Of a stretch of DNA of 39,604 bases, positions 15,983-24,371 are shown piece after piece. Source of the DNA: Asticcacaulis biprosthecium C19 (GTDB taxonomy: Bacteria > Pseudomonadota > Alphaproteobacteria > Caulobacterales > Caulobacteraceae); the NCBI RefSeq assembly GCF_000204015.1, contig NZ_GL883077.1, positions 884,490-924,093 of the forward strand, in the 5' to 3' direction. Position 1 is the stretch's first letter. Each line of letters starts with the position of its first letter. Under the pieces are notes generated by a model. It searched no databases. It worked only from the letters and a program-made list of their open reading frames with translations, and was not told the DNA's origin. The translations under genes were made by a program, and so were the position numbers.

Positions 15983-16030
15983 TGTGCTTCGCTGCTCACG
16001 TACTCAAGTACGCTCCGCTGCGATGCTCGA
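15983..16030. repeat. GTA..TAC hairpin, repeat family B, copy 3
   Basis: CGTACT (15999-16004) and AGTACG (16007-16012) flank CA; around them lie GCTTCGCTGCT on the left and CTCCGCTGCGATG on the right. The architecture is that of the elements at 3156 and 14746, with different stem sequence. It occupies the leader of the adenosyltransferase gene. Confidence 0.5.
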
Positions 16031-16067
16031 AAGTCAGTCATTTTCGCCTCCCCACAGGACCGCCTGC

Positions 16068-16628
16068 ATGGTCAAACTCAACAAGATCTATACCCGCACC
16101 GGCGACGACGGCACGACCGGGCTGGCCGATGGATCGCGCCGGCCCAAGGACGATCCGCGCCTTATCGCCATCGGCAGTGTCGACGAAGCCAATTCCGCCC
16201 TGGGTCTGGCGCGACTGCACAGTGAGGGTGCGTTGGACGACCTGCTGGCGCGGTTGCAGAATGATCTGTTCGATCTCGGCGCCGACCTCGCCACGCCCAG
16301 CGATGATATCGCCTGGACGCCGATCCGCATACGCAGCGGCCAGGTTACCGCGCTGGAAGAGGCGCTGGACCGGCACAATGACGAACTGCAACCCCTGACC
16401 TCGTTCATCCTGCCGGCGGGTACGCCCATTAGTGCCTACCTGCACCTGGCGCGCACCGTGACGCGGCGCGCCGAACGCGACGCGGTAACCCTGAACTGTT
16501 CGGAATCGGTCAATCCGGAGGCGTTGAAATATCTCAACCGCCTCTCGGATCTGTTGTTTGTCCTGGCGCGGCACGCCAATGACAAGGGCCGTGCCGACGT
16601 GTTATGGATACCGGGTGCCACAAACTGA
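16068..16628 (+). CDS. PduO-type cob(I)alamin adenosyltransferase
   Basis: 186-aa enzyme that transfers the adenosyl group of ATP to cob(I)alamin, giving coenzyme B12. The N-terminal ATP-binding signature is TRTGDDGTTGLADG and the C-terminal helix carries RTVTRRAERDAV, the conserved Arg/Glu motif, followed by NRLSDLLFVLAR. I use ATG at 16068, after ACAGGA; the open frame extends further upstream only through repeat sequence. The downstream lipoprotein gene starts 11 bases after the stop and may be co-transcribed. Nothing nearby is a B12-dependent mutase. Confidence 0.9.
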   Translation: MVKLNKIYTRTGDDGTTGLADGSRRPKDDPRLIAIGSVDEANSALGLARLHSEGALDDLLARLQNDLFDLGADLATPSDDIAWTPIRIRSGQVTALEEALDRHNDELQPLTSFILPAGTPISAYLHLARTVTRRAERDAVTLNCSESVNPEALKYLNRLSDLLFVLARHANDKGRADVLWIPGATN

Positions 16629-16639
16629 GGGGGAACCAC

Positions 16640-17140
16640 ATGAAATCGATCACTGGCTTTGCCGCTGCAATGGGCTTGCTGGCCCTGACCGGATGCGGCG
16701 ACAGCGATGCCGATAAGCCCAAGGGCAAGCCGTGGACCGGCGCGCCCTTGCCGGTGCACGAGATCACCATCGAACTCGACGACAGTGCAATGAGGGCCCT
16801 GACCGAGGCCAATGACAAGCTGCGCGTCACGACCATCTATTACGGTCTGCCGACCGCCCAGTCTGCCGCCAAGGCCAATGACCGCCACGAACTGGAAATG
16901 GGCAGCCACACCTATGTTGTCGACCGCAGTACCAAGCGCATCAAGGTGACGGGTGAAGGGGTGGATGTAACCTTGCTGGCCGACACAGCCGATGGCCAGA
17001 TTCAATTCAAGACCAATGCTATCGGTGTCACCCAGGCCAACTTCTATCACGACATCATCGACTGCAGCATTGCACGCGGCGTTCTGACCAAGCCTCAACC
17101 GGCGCCGAAGGTGATGACGTGCAGCCTGAAGAAGCCGTAG
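16640..17140 (+). CDS. Predicted lipoprotein of unknown function
   Basis: 166-aa exported lipoprotein: a signal peptide MKSITGFAAAMGLLALTGC with lipobox LTGC and acylated cysteine C19. The start ATG at 16640 has a strong GAGGGGGA at 16627-16634. The mature part begins with an acidic and lysine-rich linker (GDSDADKPKGKPW) and has a mixed alpha/beta domain ending with a possible disulfide pair (DIIDCSIARG, MTCSLKKP). It has no recognised domain. Its stop codon is one base from the end of the convergent gene at 17142. Confidence 0.75.
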   Translation: MKSITGFAAAMGLLALTGCGDSDADKPKGKPWTGAPLPVHEITIELDDSAMRALTEANDKLRVTTIYYGLPTAQSAAKANDRHELEMGSHTYVVDRSTKRIKVTGEGVDVTLLADTADGQIQFKTNAIGVTQANFYHDIIDCSIARGVLTKPQPAPKVMTCSLKKP

Positions 17141-17141
17141 C

Positions 17142-17378
17142 CTACTGGCTGGCAGTGGTCTCGGCTGCGGGTTTTTCCGCAGCCGGCTTGCGTCCCGTCA
17201 GGTCGTAAATTCTCATCGGCTGGGCGCATTGCCGGTATTTGTAAGACCACCAGTTGCCGGCATCTTCGCACTGCTTGCGCGGAATCTCGTACATCAGCTG
17301 CCACACTGTAACGGCCAGGCTGAGGACCGCGAACAGGCCGACAAAGTAGTATTTAAGAGTCGTAATCTTACTTTTCAT
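17142..17378 (-). CDS. Small single-pass membrane protein
   Basis: 78-aa protein with one N-terminal transmembrane helix (YYFVGLFAVLSLAVTVWQLMY, about 10-30), then a periplasmic or cytoplasmic part with two cysteines (RKQCEDAGNWWSYKYRQCAQP) and a low-complexity KPAAEKPAAETTASQ tail. The CxnC pair with aromatic residues between may form a disulfide. The ribosome-binding site is weak. Tail-to-tail with the lipoprotein gene. No family recognised. Confidence 0.6.
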   Translation of the reverse strand: MKSKITTLKYYFVGLFAVLSLAVTVWQLMYEIPRKQCEDAGNWWSYKYRQCAQPMRIYDLTGRKPAAEKPAAETTASQ

Positions 17379-17501
17379 GGCAACGCGAAAACTTGACCTT
17401 GGGTTGGAAAATCCGCTGTTTTATGCGCCAAACCTTCCGCGAGGGCAATGAAAAAACAGCCTTTTTCGCCCTAAATTCGCAAGCTTACGCAGCGTGACTG
17501 A

Positions 17502-17529
17502 TTGACTTTGGCGGCACACGTCGTAGAGA
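17502..17529 (+). promoter_or_regulatory. Possible sigma-70 promoter for etfBA
   Basis: TTGACT (17502-17507) and TAGAGA (17524-17529) are separated by 16 bases, 63 bases before the etfB start. The match is moderate and unsupported by other evidence. Confidence 0.3.
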
Positions 17530-17591
17530 TCGCGTCAAAAGACGGCGCAGGCGAAACAGGGATCTGCGCCACCTCAAGAGGTGACAAGGCC

Positions 17592-18338
17592 ATGAAGCTT
17601 TTGGTGCCCGTCAAGCGGGTTCTGGACTACAATGTAAAGGTCCGCGTCAAGGCGGATCAATCGGGTGTCGACCTGGCGAACGTCAAGATGTCGATGAACC
17701 CATTCGATGAAATCGCCGTCGAAGAAGCAACCCGACTCAAGGAAAAGGGCATCGCCACCGAAGTGGTCGCCGTCTCCATCGGGCCGGCACAGGCGCGCGA
17801 TACCATCGTCACGGCACTGACCATCGGCGCCGATCGCGGCATCCTGATCCAGACTGACCAGGACGTCGAACCTCTGGCCGTCGCCAAGCTGCTGAAGGCG
17901 GTCATCGAGCAGGAACAACCCGACCTGGTCATCATGGGCAAGCAGGCCATCGACGGTGATAACAACGCCACCGGTCAGATCCTGGCCACCCTGCTGGACT
18001 GGCCCCAGGCGACCTTCGCCTCCAAGGTGGTCATCGTCGACGGCGAAGCCCAGGTTACCCGCGAAGTCGACGGCGGCCTGCAGACCATTGGCGTGAAGCT
18101 TCCGGCGGTCATCACGACCGACCTGCGCCTGAACGAGCCGCGCTACGCCTCGCTGCCCAACATCATGAAGGCCAAGAAGAAGCCGCTGGACGTCAAGACC
18201 GTCGCTGACTACGGCGTCGATGTCACGCCGCGGCTCAAGGTGGTCAAGGTCACCGAGCCGGCCAAGCGCCAGGCCGGGATCAAGGTCGCCGACGCCGCTG
18301 AACTGGTCGCCAACCTCAAGACCGCGGGAGTGCTATAA
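17592..18338 (+). CDS. etfB: Electron transfer flavoprotein beta subunit
   Basis: 248-aa ETF small subunit, which binds AMP and with EtfA shuttles electrons from acyl-CoA and other flavin dehydrogenases to ETF-ubiquinone oxidoreductase. The start [20 protein letters not shown] at 17592 is the conserved N-terminus and follows AGAGGTGAC; an upstream open frame to 17502 is not conserved. The AMP-binding [15 protein letters not shown] loop and the C-terminal recognition segment ([14 protein letters not shown]) are present. The etfA start codon follows immediately after its stop, so the two are coupled. Confidence 0.95.
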   Translation: MKLLVPVKRVLDYNVKVRVKADQSGVDLANVKMSMNPFDEIAVEEATRLKEKGIATEVVAVSIGPAQARDTIVTALTIGADRGILIQTDQDVEPLAVAKLLKAVIEQEQPDLVIMGKQAIDGDNNATGQILATLLDWPQATFASKVVIVDGEAQVTREVDGGLQTIGVKLPAVITTDLRLNEPRYASLPNIMKAKKKPLDVKTVADYGVDVTPRLKVVKVTEPAKRQAGIKVADAAELVANLKTAGVL

Positions 18339-19271
18339 ATGTCCGTTCTCGTTATTGCCGATCACGACGGTACCCATCTGCGCGACACCACGCACAAGAC
18401 CGTCACCGCCGCCCAAGGTCTGGGTGGCGACATCGACATCCTGGTCTATGGTGACCGCGTTGCCGCCGTCGCCGCCCAGGCTGCGGCGATCGCTGGTGTC
18501 CGCAAGGTCATCACGGCCGAATCCGCCGAGCTGAAGCAGGAGCTGGCCGAGGCCGTGTCGGCCCTGGTCGCCGGGCTGGCTGCCGGTTACGATGCCGTCG
18601 CCGTGCCGGCCTCGTCGGCGGGCAAGAACTTTGCGCCGCGTGTCGCTGCCTTGCTCGACGTGTCGCTGCTGTCGGACGTCATCGAAGTGGTCGACGGCAA
18701 CACTTTTGTTCGCCCCATCTATGCCGGCAATGCGCTGGAAACCGTGCAGACCTCGGAAGCCAAGAAGGTCCTGACCGTGCGCACCACTGCCTTCAAGGCG
18801 GCGGGTGAGGGCGGTAGTGCCGCCATCGAAAGCACGCCGGCGCCGGCGGCTTCGGCCAAGGTCCGCTTTATCTCCGAAGAAAAAGTCGTCTCCGATCGTC
18901 CTGAACTGGGTGCCGCCAAGATCATCGTCTCCGGCGGCCGTGCGCTCGGTTCGGCCGAGGAGTTTCAGGCTGTGCTCGATCCTCTGGCCGCCAAGCTGGG
19001 CGCTGCCGTCGGTGCCTCGCGCGCCGCGGTCGATGCCGGCTATGCCCCCAACGACTATCAGGTCGGTCAGACCGGCAAGGTCGTGGCACCGGACCTGTAC
19101 ATCGCCATCGGCATCTCGGGTGCCATCCAGCACCTGGCCGGGATGAAGGACTCCAAGGTCATCGTCGCCATCAACAAGGATCCGGAAGCCCCCATCTTCT
19201 CGGTGGCGGACTACGGCCTCGTCGGCGATTACAAGACTGTTCTTCCGGAGTTGATGAAGGCGTTGGGGTAA
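18339..19271 (+). CDS. etfA: Electron transfer flavoprotein alpha subunit
   Basis: 310-aa ETF large subunit. The C-terminal FAD-binding domain is intact: [35 protein letters not shown], the [13 protein letters not shown] loop and [19 protein letters not shown], which contact FAD. ATG at 18339 abuts the etfB TAA, so translation is coupled. The neighbouring 3-hydroxybutyryl-CoA dehydrogenase suggests joint use in short-chain acyl-CoA metabolism. A palindromic repeat begins five bases after the stop. Confidence 0.95.
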   Translation: MSVLVIADHDGTHLRDTTHKTVTAAQGLGGDIDILVYGDRVAAVAAQAAAIAGVRKVITAESAELKQELAEAVSALVAGLAAGYDAVAVPASSAGKNFAPRVAALLDVSLLSDVIEVVDGNTFVRPIYAGNALETVQTSEAKKVLTVRTTAFKAAGEGGSAAIESTPAPAASAKVRFISEEKVVSDRPELGAAKIIVSGGRALGSAEEFQAVLDPLAAKLGAAVGASRAAVDAGYAPNDYQVGQTGKVVAPDLYIAIGISGAIQHLAGMKDSKVIVAINKDPEAPIFSVADYGLVGDYKTVLPELMKALG

Positions 19272-19276
19272 AAAGA

Positions 19277-19332
19277 GCCTCATGCCAAAAAGTGTCAGTC
19301 AACCATCGCGCACTTTTTGGATAACATGAGGC
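19277..19332. repeat. Palindromic repeat family A, copy 2
   Basis: Outer arms GCCTCATG (19277-19284) and CATGAGGC (19325-19332); inner arms CCAAAAAGTG (19285-19294) and CACTTTTTGG (19311-19320), with a 16-base loop. Arms are identical to copy 1 at 3086-3131; only the loop and bulge differ. Both copies start 1-5 bases after a stop codon on the plus strand. Confidence 0.75.
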
Positions 19333-19376
19333 GTTCTTGAAAAAAGCTACCTTCTCCGCATTGCAAAAAAATACGT

Positions 19377-19402
19377 AAGCCCGCGTTGTGATACGCGGGC
19401 TT
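19377..19402. terminator. Hairpin between etfA and hbd
   Basis: AAGCCCGCGT and ACGCGGGCTT form a perfect 10-bp stem around TGTGAT. An A-tract precedes it, so the U-run would be on the minus-strand transcript. It lies 40 bases before the dehydrogenase start and may end etfBA transcripts or act in both directions. Confidence 0.45.
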
Positions 19403-19442
19403 GCCGCGCTATATGAGTCTTTAACCTTACGGGAATTTCGGC

Positions 19443-20321
19443 ATGATCACGATCAAGACAGTCGGCATTATCGGCGCGGGCCAGATGGGGGCCGGTATTT
19501 CCCAGGTGTGCGCCCAGTCAGGCTATGACGTCTTGCTCTACGATCAGTCGGCGGACGCGGTCAAAGCCAGCCTGGTGCGCATCGAAAAAGGCCTGAACCG
19601 CCTGGTCGAGAAGGAAGCCATTTCCGACGCCGACGCCCAGAGCGCCAAGGCGCGGCTGATGCCGGCGGGCTCGGTCCAGGATCTGAAAGACTGCGATCTG
19701 GTCATCGAGGCAGCGACCGAGAACGAGCAGGTCAAGAACGCCATTTTCAAATCCGTGTGCGAGCATTTGAAGCCGGAAGCTTACCTTGCGTCGAATACCT
19801 CGTCGATCTCGATCACCCGCCTGGCCGCGGCGACTGACCGTCCGGGCAAGTTCATCGGCCTGCACTTCATGAACCCGGTTCCGATCATGAAGCTGGTCGA
19901 AATCATCCGCGGTATCGCCACCGACACCTCAACCTACGAAATGGGCATCGAGTTTGCGCGTTCCCTGGGCAAGACCACGGCGGTGGCCGAGGACTTCCCG
20001 GCCTTTATCGTCAACCGCATCCTGATCCCGATGATCAACGAAGCCATCTACACCCTGTACGAAGGCGTCGGCACGGTCGACGCCATCGATACCGGCCTGA
20101 AGCTGGGCGCCAACCATCCGATGGGGCCGCTGGAACTGGCTGACTTCATCGGCCTGGACACGGTGCTGGCGGTGATGAACGTGCTGTATGACGGTCTGTC
20201 GGACTCCAAGTACCGTCCGTGTCCGCTGCTGGTAAAGTATGTCGAGGCCGGCTGGTTGGGCCGCAAGGTCGGGCGCGGCTTCTATGATTACCGCGGCGAA
20301 AAGCCGGTGCCGACGCGTTAA
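19443..20321 (+). CDS. hbd: 3-hydroxybutyryl-CoA dehydrogenase
   Basis: 292-aa NAD(P)-dependent enzyme interconverting 3-hydroxybutyryl-CoA and acetoacetyl-CoA. The Rossmann dinucleotide loop GAGQMGAG is near the N-terminus, the catalytic pair is H141 (GLHFMNPVP) and E153 (KLVEIIRG) with the family's 12-residue spacing, and the C-terminal domain has NRILIPMINEAI and GANHPMGPLELADFIGLD. Length is normal. It sits 171 bases after etfA, consistent with acyl-CoA oxidation or short-chain fatty acid use. The next gene's ATG overlaps its stop codon by one base. Confidence 0.93.
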   Translation: MITIKTVGIIGAGQMGAGISQVCAQSGYDVLLYDQSADAVKASLVRIEKGLNRLVEKEAISDADAQSAKARLMPAGSVQDLKDCDLVIEAATENEQVKNAIFKSVCEHLKPEAYLASNTSSISITRLAAATDRPGKFIGLHFMNPVPIMKLVEIIRGIATDTSTYEMGIEFARSLGKTTAVAEDFPAFIVNRILIPMINEAIYTLYEGVGTVDAIDTGLKLGANHPMGPLELADFIGLDTVLAVMNVLYDGLSDSKYRPCPLLVKYVEAGWLGRKVGRGFYDYRGEKPVPTR

Positions 20322-20764
20322 TGGTTACGGGGGCTCCGCTGCATTTTCGCAATCCCGAACGGACTTGGTTGATCCTGTCCGCAGTGGCGGCGCTGTGTCT
20401 GCACGGAGCACAATGGTTCCTGACCTCCTCTTTGATGGGCAACGAAGATGCCCTGGGTGAAACCCAGCGCCAGATGGTTCTGGCGGCCTTCTGGGTCGTC
20501 GCGACCCTGGTCCTGTGGAAGATCTCCTTTCCGCCATCGCGGCTGCATGCGCTTCTGATGGCGCTGTGCGGCGCCCTGTTCATCACCATGGCCGGCAATG
20601 TCGCCGCCCTGGTCAACTACATGATCAAAGGTGTGACCCTGACCCAGGAACTGGTGTCGGCCTTTGCGCTGTATCGCGGGGTCAAGGGCCTGGGCGAACT
20701 GGTCCTGTCGATACCGACCGCCGTCCTGCTCCAGGGGCTGGCGCTCAGCCGCAAGAGCGCCTGA
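20321..20764 (+). CDS. Four-helix membrane protein
   Basis: 147-aa integral membrane protein with about four hydrophobic segments (WLILSAVAALCLHGAQWFL, MVLAAFWVVATLVLW, ALLMALCGALFITMAGNVAALV and LVLSIPTAVLLQGLAL). Its ATG overlaps the hbd TAA by one base, and the DUF418 gene starts one base after its TGA, so the three are translationally linked. No family motif was recognised. Confidence 0.65.
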   Translation: MVTGAPLHFRNPERTWLILSAVAALCLHGAQWFLTSSLMGNEDALGETQRQMVLAAFWVVATLVLWKISFPPSRLHALLMALCGALFITMAGNVAALVNYMIKGVTLTQELVSAFALYRGVKGLGELVLSIPTAVLLQGLALSRKSA

Positions 20765-20765
20765 T

Positions 20766-21962
20766 ATGACAGCAGCGGAGCGCCAGGGGGGACGTTTCGC
20801 GGCGCTCGACCACATTCGCGGCCTGTCCATCCTGGGCATACTGATCGTCAACGCCATCGCCTTTGCCCAGCCCTTCGACGTCTATGTCGATCCCAGGCGG
20901 TCGCCGGTTCCGATGAGCCCCGCCGACGATGTCGCCTGGTGGGCGATCGAAACCTTTGCACGCGACAAATTCATTACCCTGTTCTCGCTGCTGTTCGGTG
21001 TCAGCATCTTTCTGGTCGGCGAAACCGGTGAGCGGCCTTTGCAGCGGCGGCTGATCTGGCTGCTGGTCTTCGGGGTGATCCACGGCGCCCTGATCTGGCA
21101 CGGCGACATCCTGTTCCTCTATGCCGTAACCGGCCTGGTCTTCATGCAATGGCGCGAGCGGCCGGCCTCCTGGCTGATCGCCGTCGGCGCCGTGGTCTAT
21201 GCCGTCACCACAGCAGCCCTTGTCGGCATCGACGTATTGGCGCAGTTCATACCGATGGGACTGGAACTGCCCGACCGCAATCCCGCCTATGTCGAGCAGA
21301 TGCGGTCCGGCTTCCTGAGTTCCCTGACGGGCAATGCGTGGCAGTGGGCCCAGGACGTCATCGCCGCCGTCATCGTGTTCGGGCCACATACACTTGGTCT
21401 GATGATGCTGGGGCTGGGGCTGTTCAAGGCCGGGTTCCTGAAGGGCGAGAGTCGCAACGGCCTGTACGGTCTGGCCGTGGCGGCCGGGCTGATCGCCCTT
21501 GTGCCGCTCGCCGTCATGAACCTGGCCTTTGTCCAGGGCGGATATCGCGGAGTCGATTTCTGGCTGGTCTTCGACATACTGGACAAGGCCCTCCCGCTGG
21601 TTATTTCGCTGGGTTATGCAGCGATCCTAATCGTGATCGCGCGCACCGGCGCCGGCGGGTTGTTGTATCCGCTGGCCTGTGCCGGACGGATGGCCTTTAC
21701 CAACTACCTGATGCAGTCGGTCATCATGACGGCGCTGTTCTATGGCGGCCGGGCGCCGGCCGGCACCGTGGTGTTGGGCTATGAACTGCCCCTGTATGGC
21801 ACCTTGAACCACGCCAGCCTGGTGCCGATCGTGGCGGCCATCTGGGTCGGGCAACTGCTGTTCAGCATGCTATGGCTTCAGGTCTTCCGCTACGGCCCGT
21901 TCGAGTGGGGCTGGCGCTGCCTGACCTACCGGCGCTGGATGCCGATTTTGAACTCCCGGTAA
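20766..21962 (+). CDS. DUF418 family membrane protein
   Basis: 398-aa polytopic inner-membrane protein. The N-terminal DHIRGLSILGILIVNAIAFAQP followed by RDKFITLFSLLFGVSIFL, and the C-terminal MAFTNYLMQSVI with FEWGWRCLTYRRW, are characteristic of DUF418, a family of unknown transport or acyl-transfer role. ATG at 20766 lies one base after the preceding stop. About nine to ten transmembrane helices are evident. It is likely expressed with hbd and the four-helix protein. Confidence 0.85.
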   Translation: MTAAERQGGRFAALDHIRGLSILGILIVNAIAFAQPFDVYVDPRRSPVPMSPADDVAWWAIETFARDKFITLFSLLFGVSIFLVGETGERPLQRRLIWLLVFGVIHGALIWHGDILFLYAVTGLVFMQWRERPASWLIAVGAVVYAVTTAALVGIDVLAQFIPMGLELPDRNPAYVEQMRSGFLSSLTGNAWQWAQDVIAAVIVFGPHTLGLMMLGLGLFKAGFLKGESRNGLYGLAVAAGLIALVPLAVMNLAFVQGGYRGVDFWLVFDILDKALPLVISLGYAAILIVIARTGAGGLLYPLACAGRMAFTNYLMQSVIMTALFYGGRAPAGTVVLGYELPLYGTLNHASLVPIVAAIWVGQLLFSMLWLQVFRYGPFEWGWRCLTYRRWMPILNSR

Positions 21963-22053
21963 ATTTTTTATGACCGCCTGATCCGATTTCCGGCCGGACG
22001 CCGCTGAACTCTGCAGAAGGGGCCGACACGGCTCCGCGACTCAGGGGCCGGCG

Positions 22054-22266
22054 ATGAAGTTCAGTCTGAAGAGCGGTATGTTGGGCGGGCAGCTCGGCGG
22101 CGGCGGTTGGCAATATGTCATCATCATGCTGCTGCCGCTGGCCATCACCCTGTACGCCCAATGGTCGATGCAGGCGCAATTGCAGCAGATGCAGGACCAG
22201 ATCCTGAATCCGCAACAGTTCCAGCAACAACAGGGCTACTACCAACAGCCGGGATATCAGGAATGA
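22054..22266 (+). CDS. Small membrane protein with glutamine-rich tail
   Basis: 70-aa protein: a Gly-rich N-terminus, one transmembrane helix (YVIIMLLPLAITLYAQWSM, about 21-39) and a Gln-rich tail (QAQLQQMQDQ, QQFQQQQGYYQQPGYQE). First gene of a ten-gene cluster; its TGA overlaps the next ATG. No homologous family recognised; the tail suggests a self-association or scaffold role, by inference. Confidence 0.6.
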   Translation: MKFSLKSGMLGGQLGGGGWQYVIIMLLPLAITLYAQWSMQAQLQQMQDQILNPQQFQQQQGYYQQPGYQE

Positions 22267-22955
22267 GTTCCGGGCTCATGGAACGGGTGAGGAACCTCAA
22301 GTTCCTATGGCTGGCCATTTTCGGTGGCGTCGGTGCCCTGCTGATCTGGGATGAATTTTTCGCGCCCGACGTGCCGCAACCGCCGGCGAACATCTCTCAG
22401 GCTCCGGTTTATGGGCCCGGCCCGGTCAACCCGCCCGAGGTGCTGAGTGGCGATCTGACGCCGGTCGACCTGCCGATCGAGAACATTGCGCAACAGACTC
22501 AGGTGTGGTGCTGGGCGGCGGTGTCGCAACAGCTGATCGCCGCCAGCCGCGGCATGGCCAATACCCCGTCGCAGTGCCAGCTGGTTGCCTCCGCCTACGG
22601 CGCCGACCCCGGCCCGTGCTGCGCCGGCCAGGACCCGCGCTGCGTCACCACCGGTTCGCTGCAGCAGATCCAGGCCCTGATCCAGCAATATGGCGGCCGG
22701 ACCTCGACCTATGCCGCGCCGACCGACGCCATGACCCTCTACCGCACCCTCAAGATGGGTCATGCCGTGGTCATCGGCATCGAGGCCGGCCAGGGCATGG
22801 GCCATGTCGTCGTCGCCCGCGGCATGTCGTTCCAGCAGACGCCTCAGGGCGTCGTCGCCATGGTCCACATCAACGATCCGATGGCCCACTTTACCCAACC
22901 CGTTCCCTATTCGCAGGTCGCCGCCGTCTGGCGACAGGCGATCATCGTCAACTGA
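22263..22955 (+). CDS. Membrane-anchored papain-like cysteine peptidase
   Basis: 230-aa protein with one N-terminal transmembrane helix (FLWLAIFGGVGALLIW, about 14-29), a proline-rich linker, and a papain-fold domain resembling the AvrRpt2/staphopain group. The nucleophile is C83 in QTQVWCWAAVSQQL, the histidine H181 in GMGHVVVARG, and N204-D205-P206 completes the site. Four more cysteines in the CX..CC..C loop (SQCQL, GPCCAGQDPRC) may form disulfides, in line with a periplasmic location. ATG at 22263 overlaps the preceding stop by four bases (ATGA). Targets are unknown; the adjacent zinc-ribbon and M48-like proteins are candidates. Confidence 0.75.
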   Translation: MSSGLMERVRNLKFLWLAIFGGVGALLIWDEFFAPDVPQPPANISQAPVYGPGPVNPPEVLSGDLTPVDLPIENIAQQTQVWCWAAVSQQLIAASRGMANTPSQCQLVASAYGADPGPCCAGQDPRCVTTGSLQQIQALIQQYGGRTSTYAAPTDAMTLYRTLKMGHAVVIGIEAGQGMGHVVVARGMSFQQTPQGVVAMVHINDPMAHFTQPVPYSQVAAVWRQAIIVN

Positions 22956-22975
22956 AGACCGAAAAGGGCTTCCCC

Positions 22976-23824
22976 ATGAACGCAACCGCTTCCGCCTCCG
23001 ACCTCGTCTGTACCAACCCGGCGTGTGGCGCCCGTAACCGTGCCGGAACGCGGTTCTGCGCCAGTTGCGGCACGGCGATCGGCGCGTCCGCCGCGCCTGA
23101 CCAGCCGCTGCCAACTCCACAGCCGTCTTATGTACCGCCGCCGCAACCACCGCGCTTCAACCCGGCCTTGCCCGGCATGCACGGCATGCCCGCAATCACC
23201 CCGGACCGCTTCACCGACCTGGCCTTGCCGGCGCATGAGGCCTGCGACCGCGCCATCGCTGCGGTCCAGAGCCTGGGCGGAGACGTTTCGGCCCAGAATC
23301 CACCGCTCGGCTTCATGGCCATACTGCCCCGGCGGCTGCTGGGCAGCACGGTGCGCTTCCGCAGCAATGTCGCCGTCCAGGCGGCGGGGCCGAGCAGCAC
23401 GCGTGTCGGGATCGGCATCAAGCCCGACTGGGGCTCGACCCTGATCTTCCTCGGCATTATCGGCGGCATCGGCCTGTTCAATGTCTTTTTCCTGACCATG
23501 TCCGTAGGACTGTTGGCGCCGCTGCTGTCGATCGCCGGGTTCGGGTGGGCGGTCTATGACATCGCCGTCGGCATCCCCAATAAGCTGGCCGGCCAGTTCG
23601 AGAAGGCGCTGACCGGCGGCGTCGCAACCCCGATACGCCCCACGCCCGCCCCCGCCTTTACCCCGGCACCTGTGCCGCCCGCCGCCCCGGCTGAGACGCC
23701 TGCGTCAACCGACGAGGCCGACATCATCGCCAAGATCGAGAAACTGGCCGGTCTGCGCGACAAGGGCCTGATCGACGCCGCCGAGTTCGAACGCCGCCGC
23801 ACCGATCTGCTCGACCGGCTCTAA
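22976..23824 (+). CDS. Zinc-ribbon and SHOCT domain membrane protein
   Basis: 282-aa protein in four parts: an N-terminal zinc ribbon (C12, C17, C28, C31), a Pro-rich linker, a central domain ending in two transmembrane helices (LIFLGIIGGIGLFNVFFLTM and LLAPLLSIAGFGWAVY, about 160-200), a second Pro/Ala linker, and a C-terminal SHOCT-type hairpin (IAKIEKLAGLRDKGLIDAAEFERRRTDLL). SHOCT motifs mediate oligomerisation. The central domain has the same pre-helix layout (DRAIAAVQSLGG...) as the next two genes. It has no enzymatic signature and could be an assembly subunit of the cluster. Confidence 0.75.
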   Translation: MNATASASDLVCTNPACGARNRAGTRFCASCGTAIGASAAPDQPLPTPQPSYVPPPQPPRFNPALPGMHGMPAITPDRFTDLALPAHEACDRAIAAVQSLGGDVSAQNPPLGFMAILPRRLLGSTVRFRSNVAVQAAGPSSTRVGIGIKPDWGSTLIFLGIIGGIGLFNVFFLTMSVGLLAPLLSIAGFGWAVYDIAVGIPNKLAGQFEKALTGGVATPIRPTPAPAFTPAPVPPAAPAETPASTDEADIIAKIEKLAGLRDKGLIDAAEFERRRTDLLDRL

Positions 23825-23834
23825 GGCAAAAGGC

Positions 23835-24371
23835 ATGGACCGGGTTTCGGACATCTATTGGAAGACGGTGGTCGCAGAAGTCGCGCCAGAGGCGCAAGCC
23901 ACCGCAGACGGCCTCGATGGCGCTCTGCGGGCCATGGGCTTCTCAGGTGACCGCGAGACGGGGATCTACCGCCGCATCAGTTGGCTGGCCCTGCTGCCGG
24001 CCCAGCACGAATGGCAGGTCGAGGTCGCGCCGCTGGAGGCCGGATCCGGCTTTTCGGTACGGTTCGGGATGAGCAATGGTTGGTACACCTATGGCGGCCT
24101 GGCGGCCAGTTTCGCCGGCGCCATGGCCTGTGTCGTCATCGCCACCGAAATCCGCGTGATGGAACTGCTTTGGCTGGCCGGCGTCTTCTTTGCTCTGCCG
24201 CTGATCCAAGGCGTCGTCGCGCGGTTTGCGGCTCATGCCATGGAAAAAGACCTGTGGCGTGGCATCTCCGCCCTGGGGCCATGGCAAGGATCGCGCACCG
24301 TCTGGCGCACGCTCAACCGTGCCTATGGTCGCGACAGGATCGTGGAACATGCACCCGGGGCCTTGCCATGA
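23835..24371 (+). CDS. Two-helix membrane protein, paralogue 1
   Basis: 178-aa protein starting MDRVSDIYWKTVVAEV. A soluble N-terminal domain of about 80 residues (LDGALRAMGFSGDRETGIYRR) precedes two transmembrane helices (about 86-106 and 110-128) and a short C-terminal part AMEKDLWRGISALGPWQG. Layout and key residues (YWK near the start, ALxAxGF, (L)xxxLWxxI after the helices) recur in the next gene, so the two arose by duplication. The stop overlaps the next ATG. Function unknown. Confidence 0.65.
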   Translation: MDRVSDIYWKTVVAEVAPEAQATADGLDGALRAMGFSGDRETGIYRRISWLALLPAQHEWQVEVAPLEAGSGFSVRFGMSNGWYTYGGLAASFAGAMACVVIATEIRVMELLWLAGVFFALPLIQGVVARFAAHAMEKDLWRGISALGPWQGSRTVWRTLNRAYGRDRIVEHAPGALP

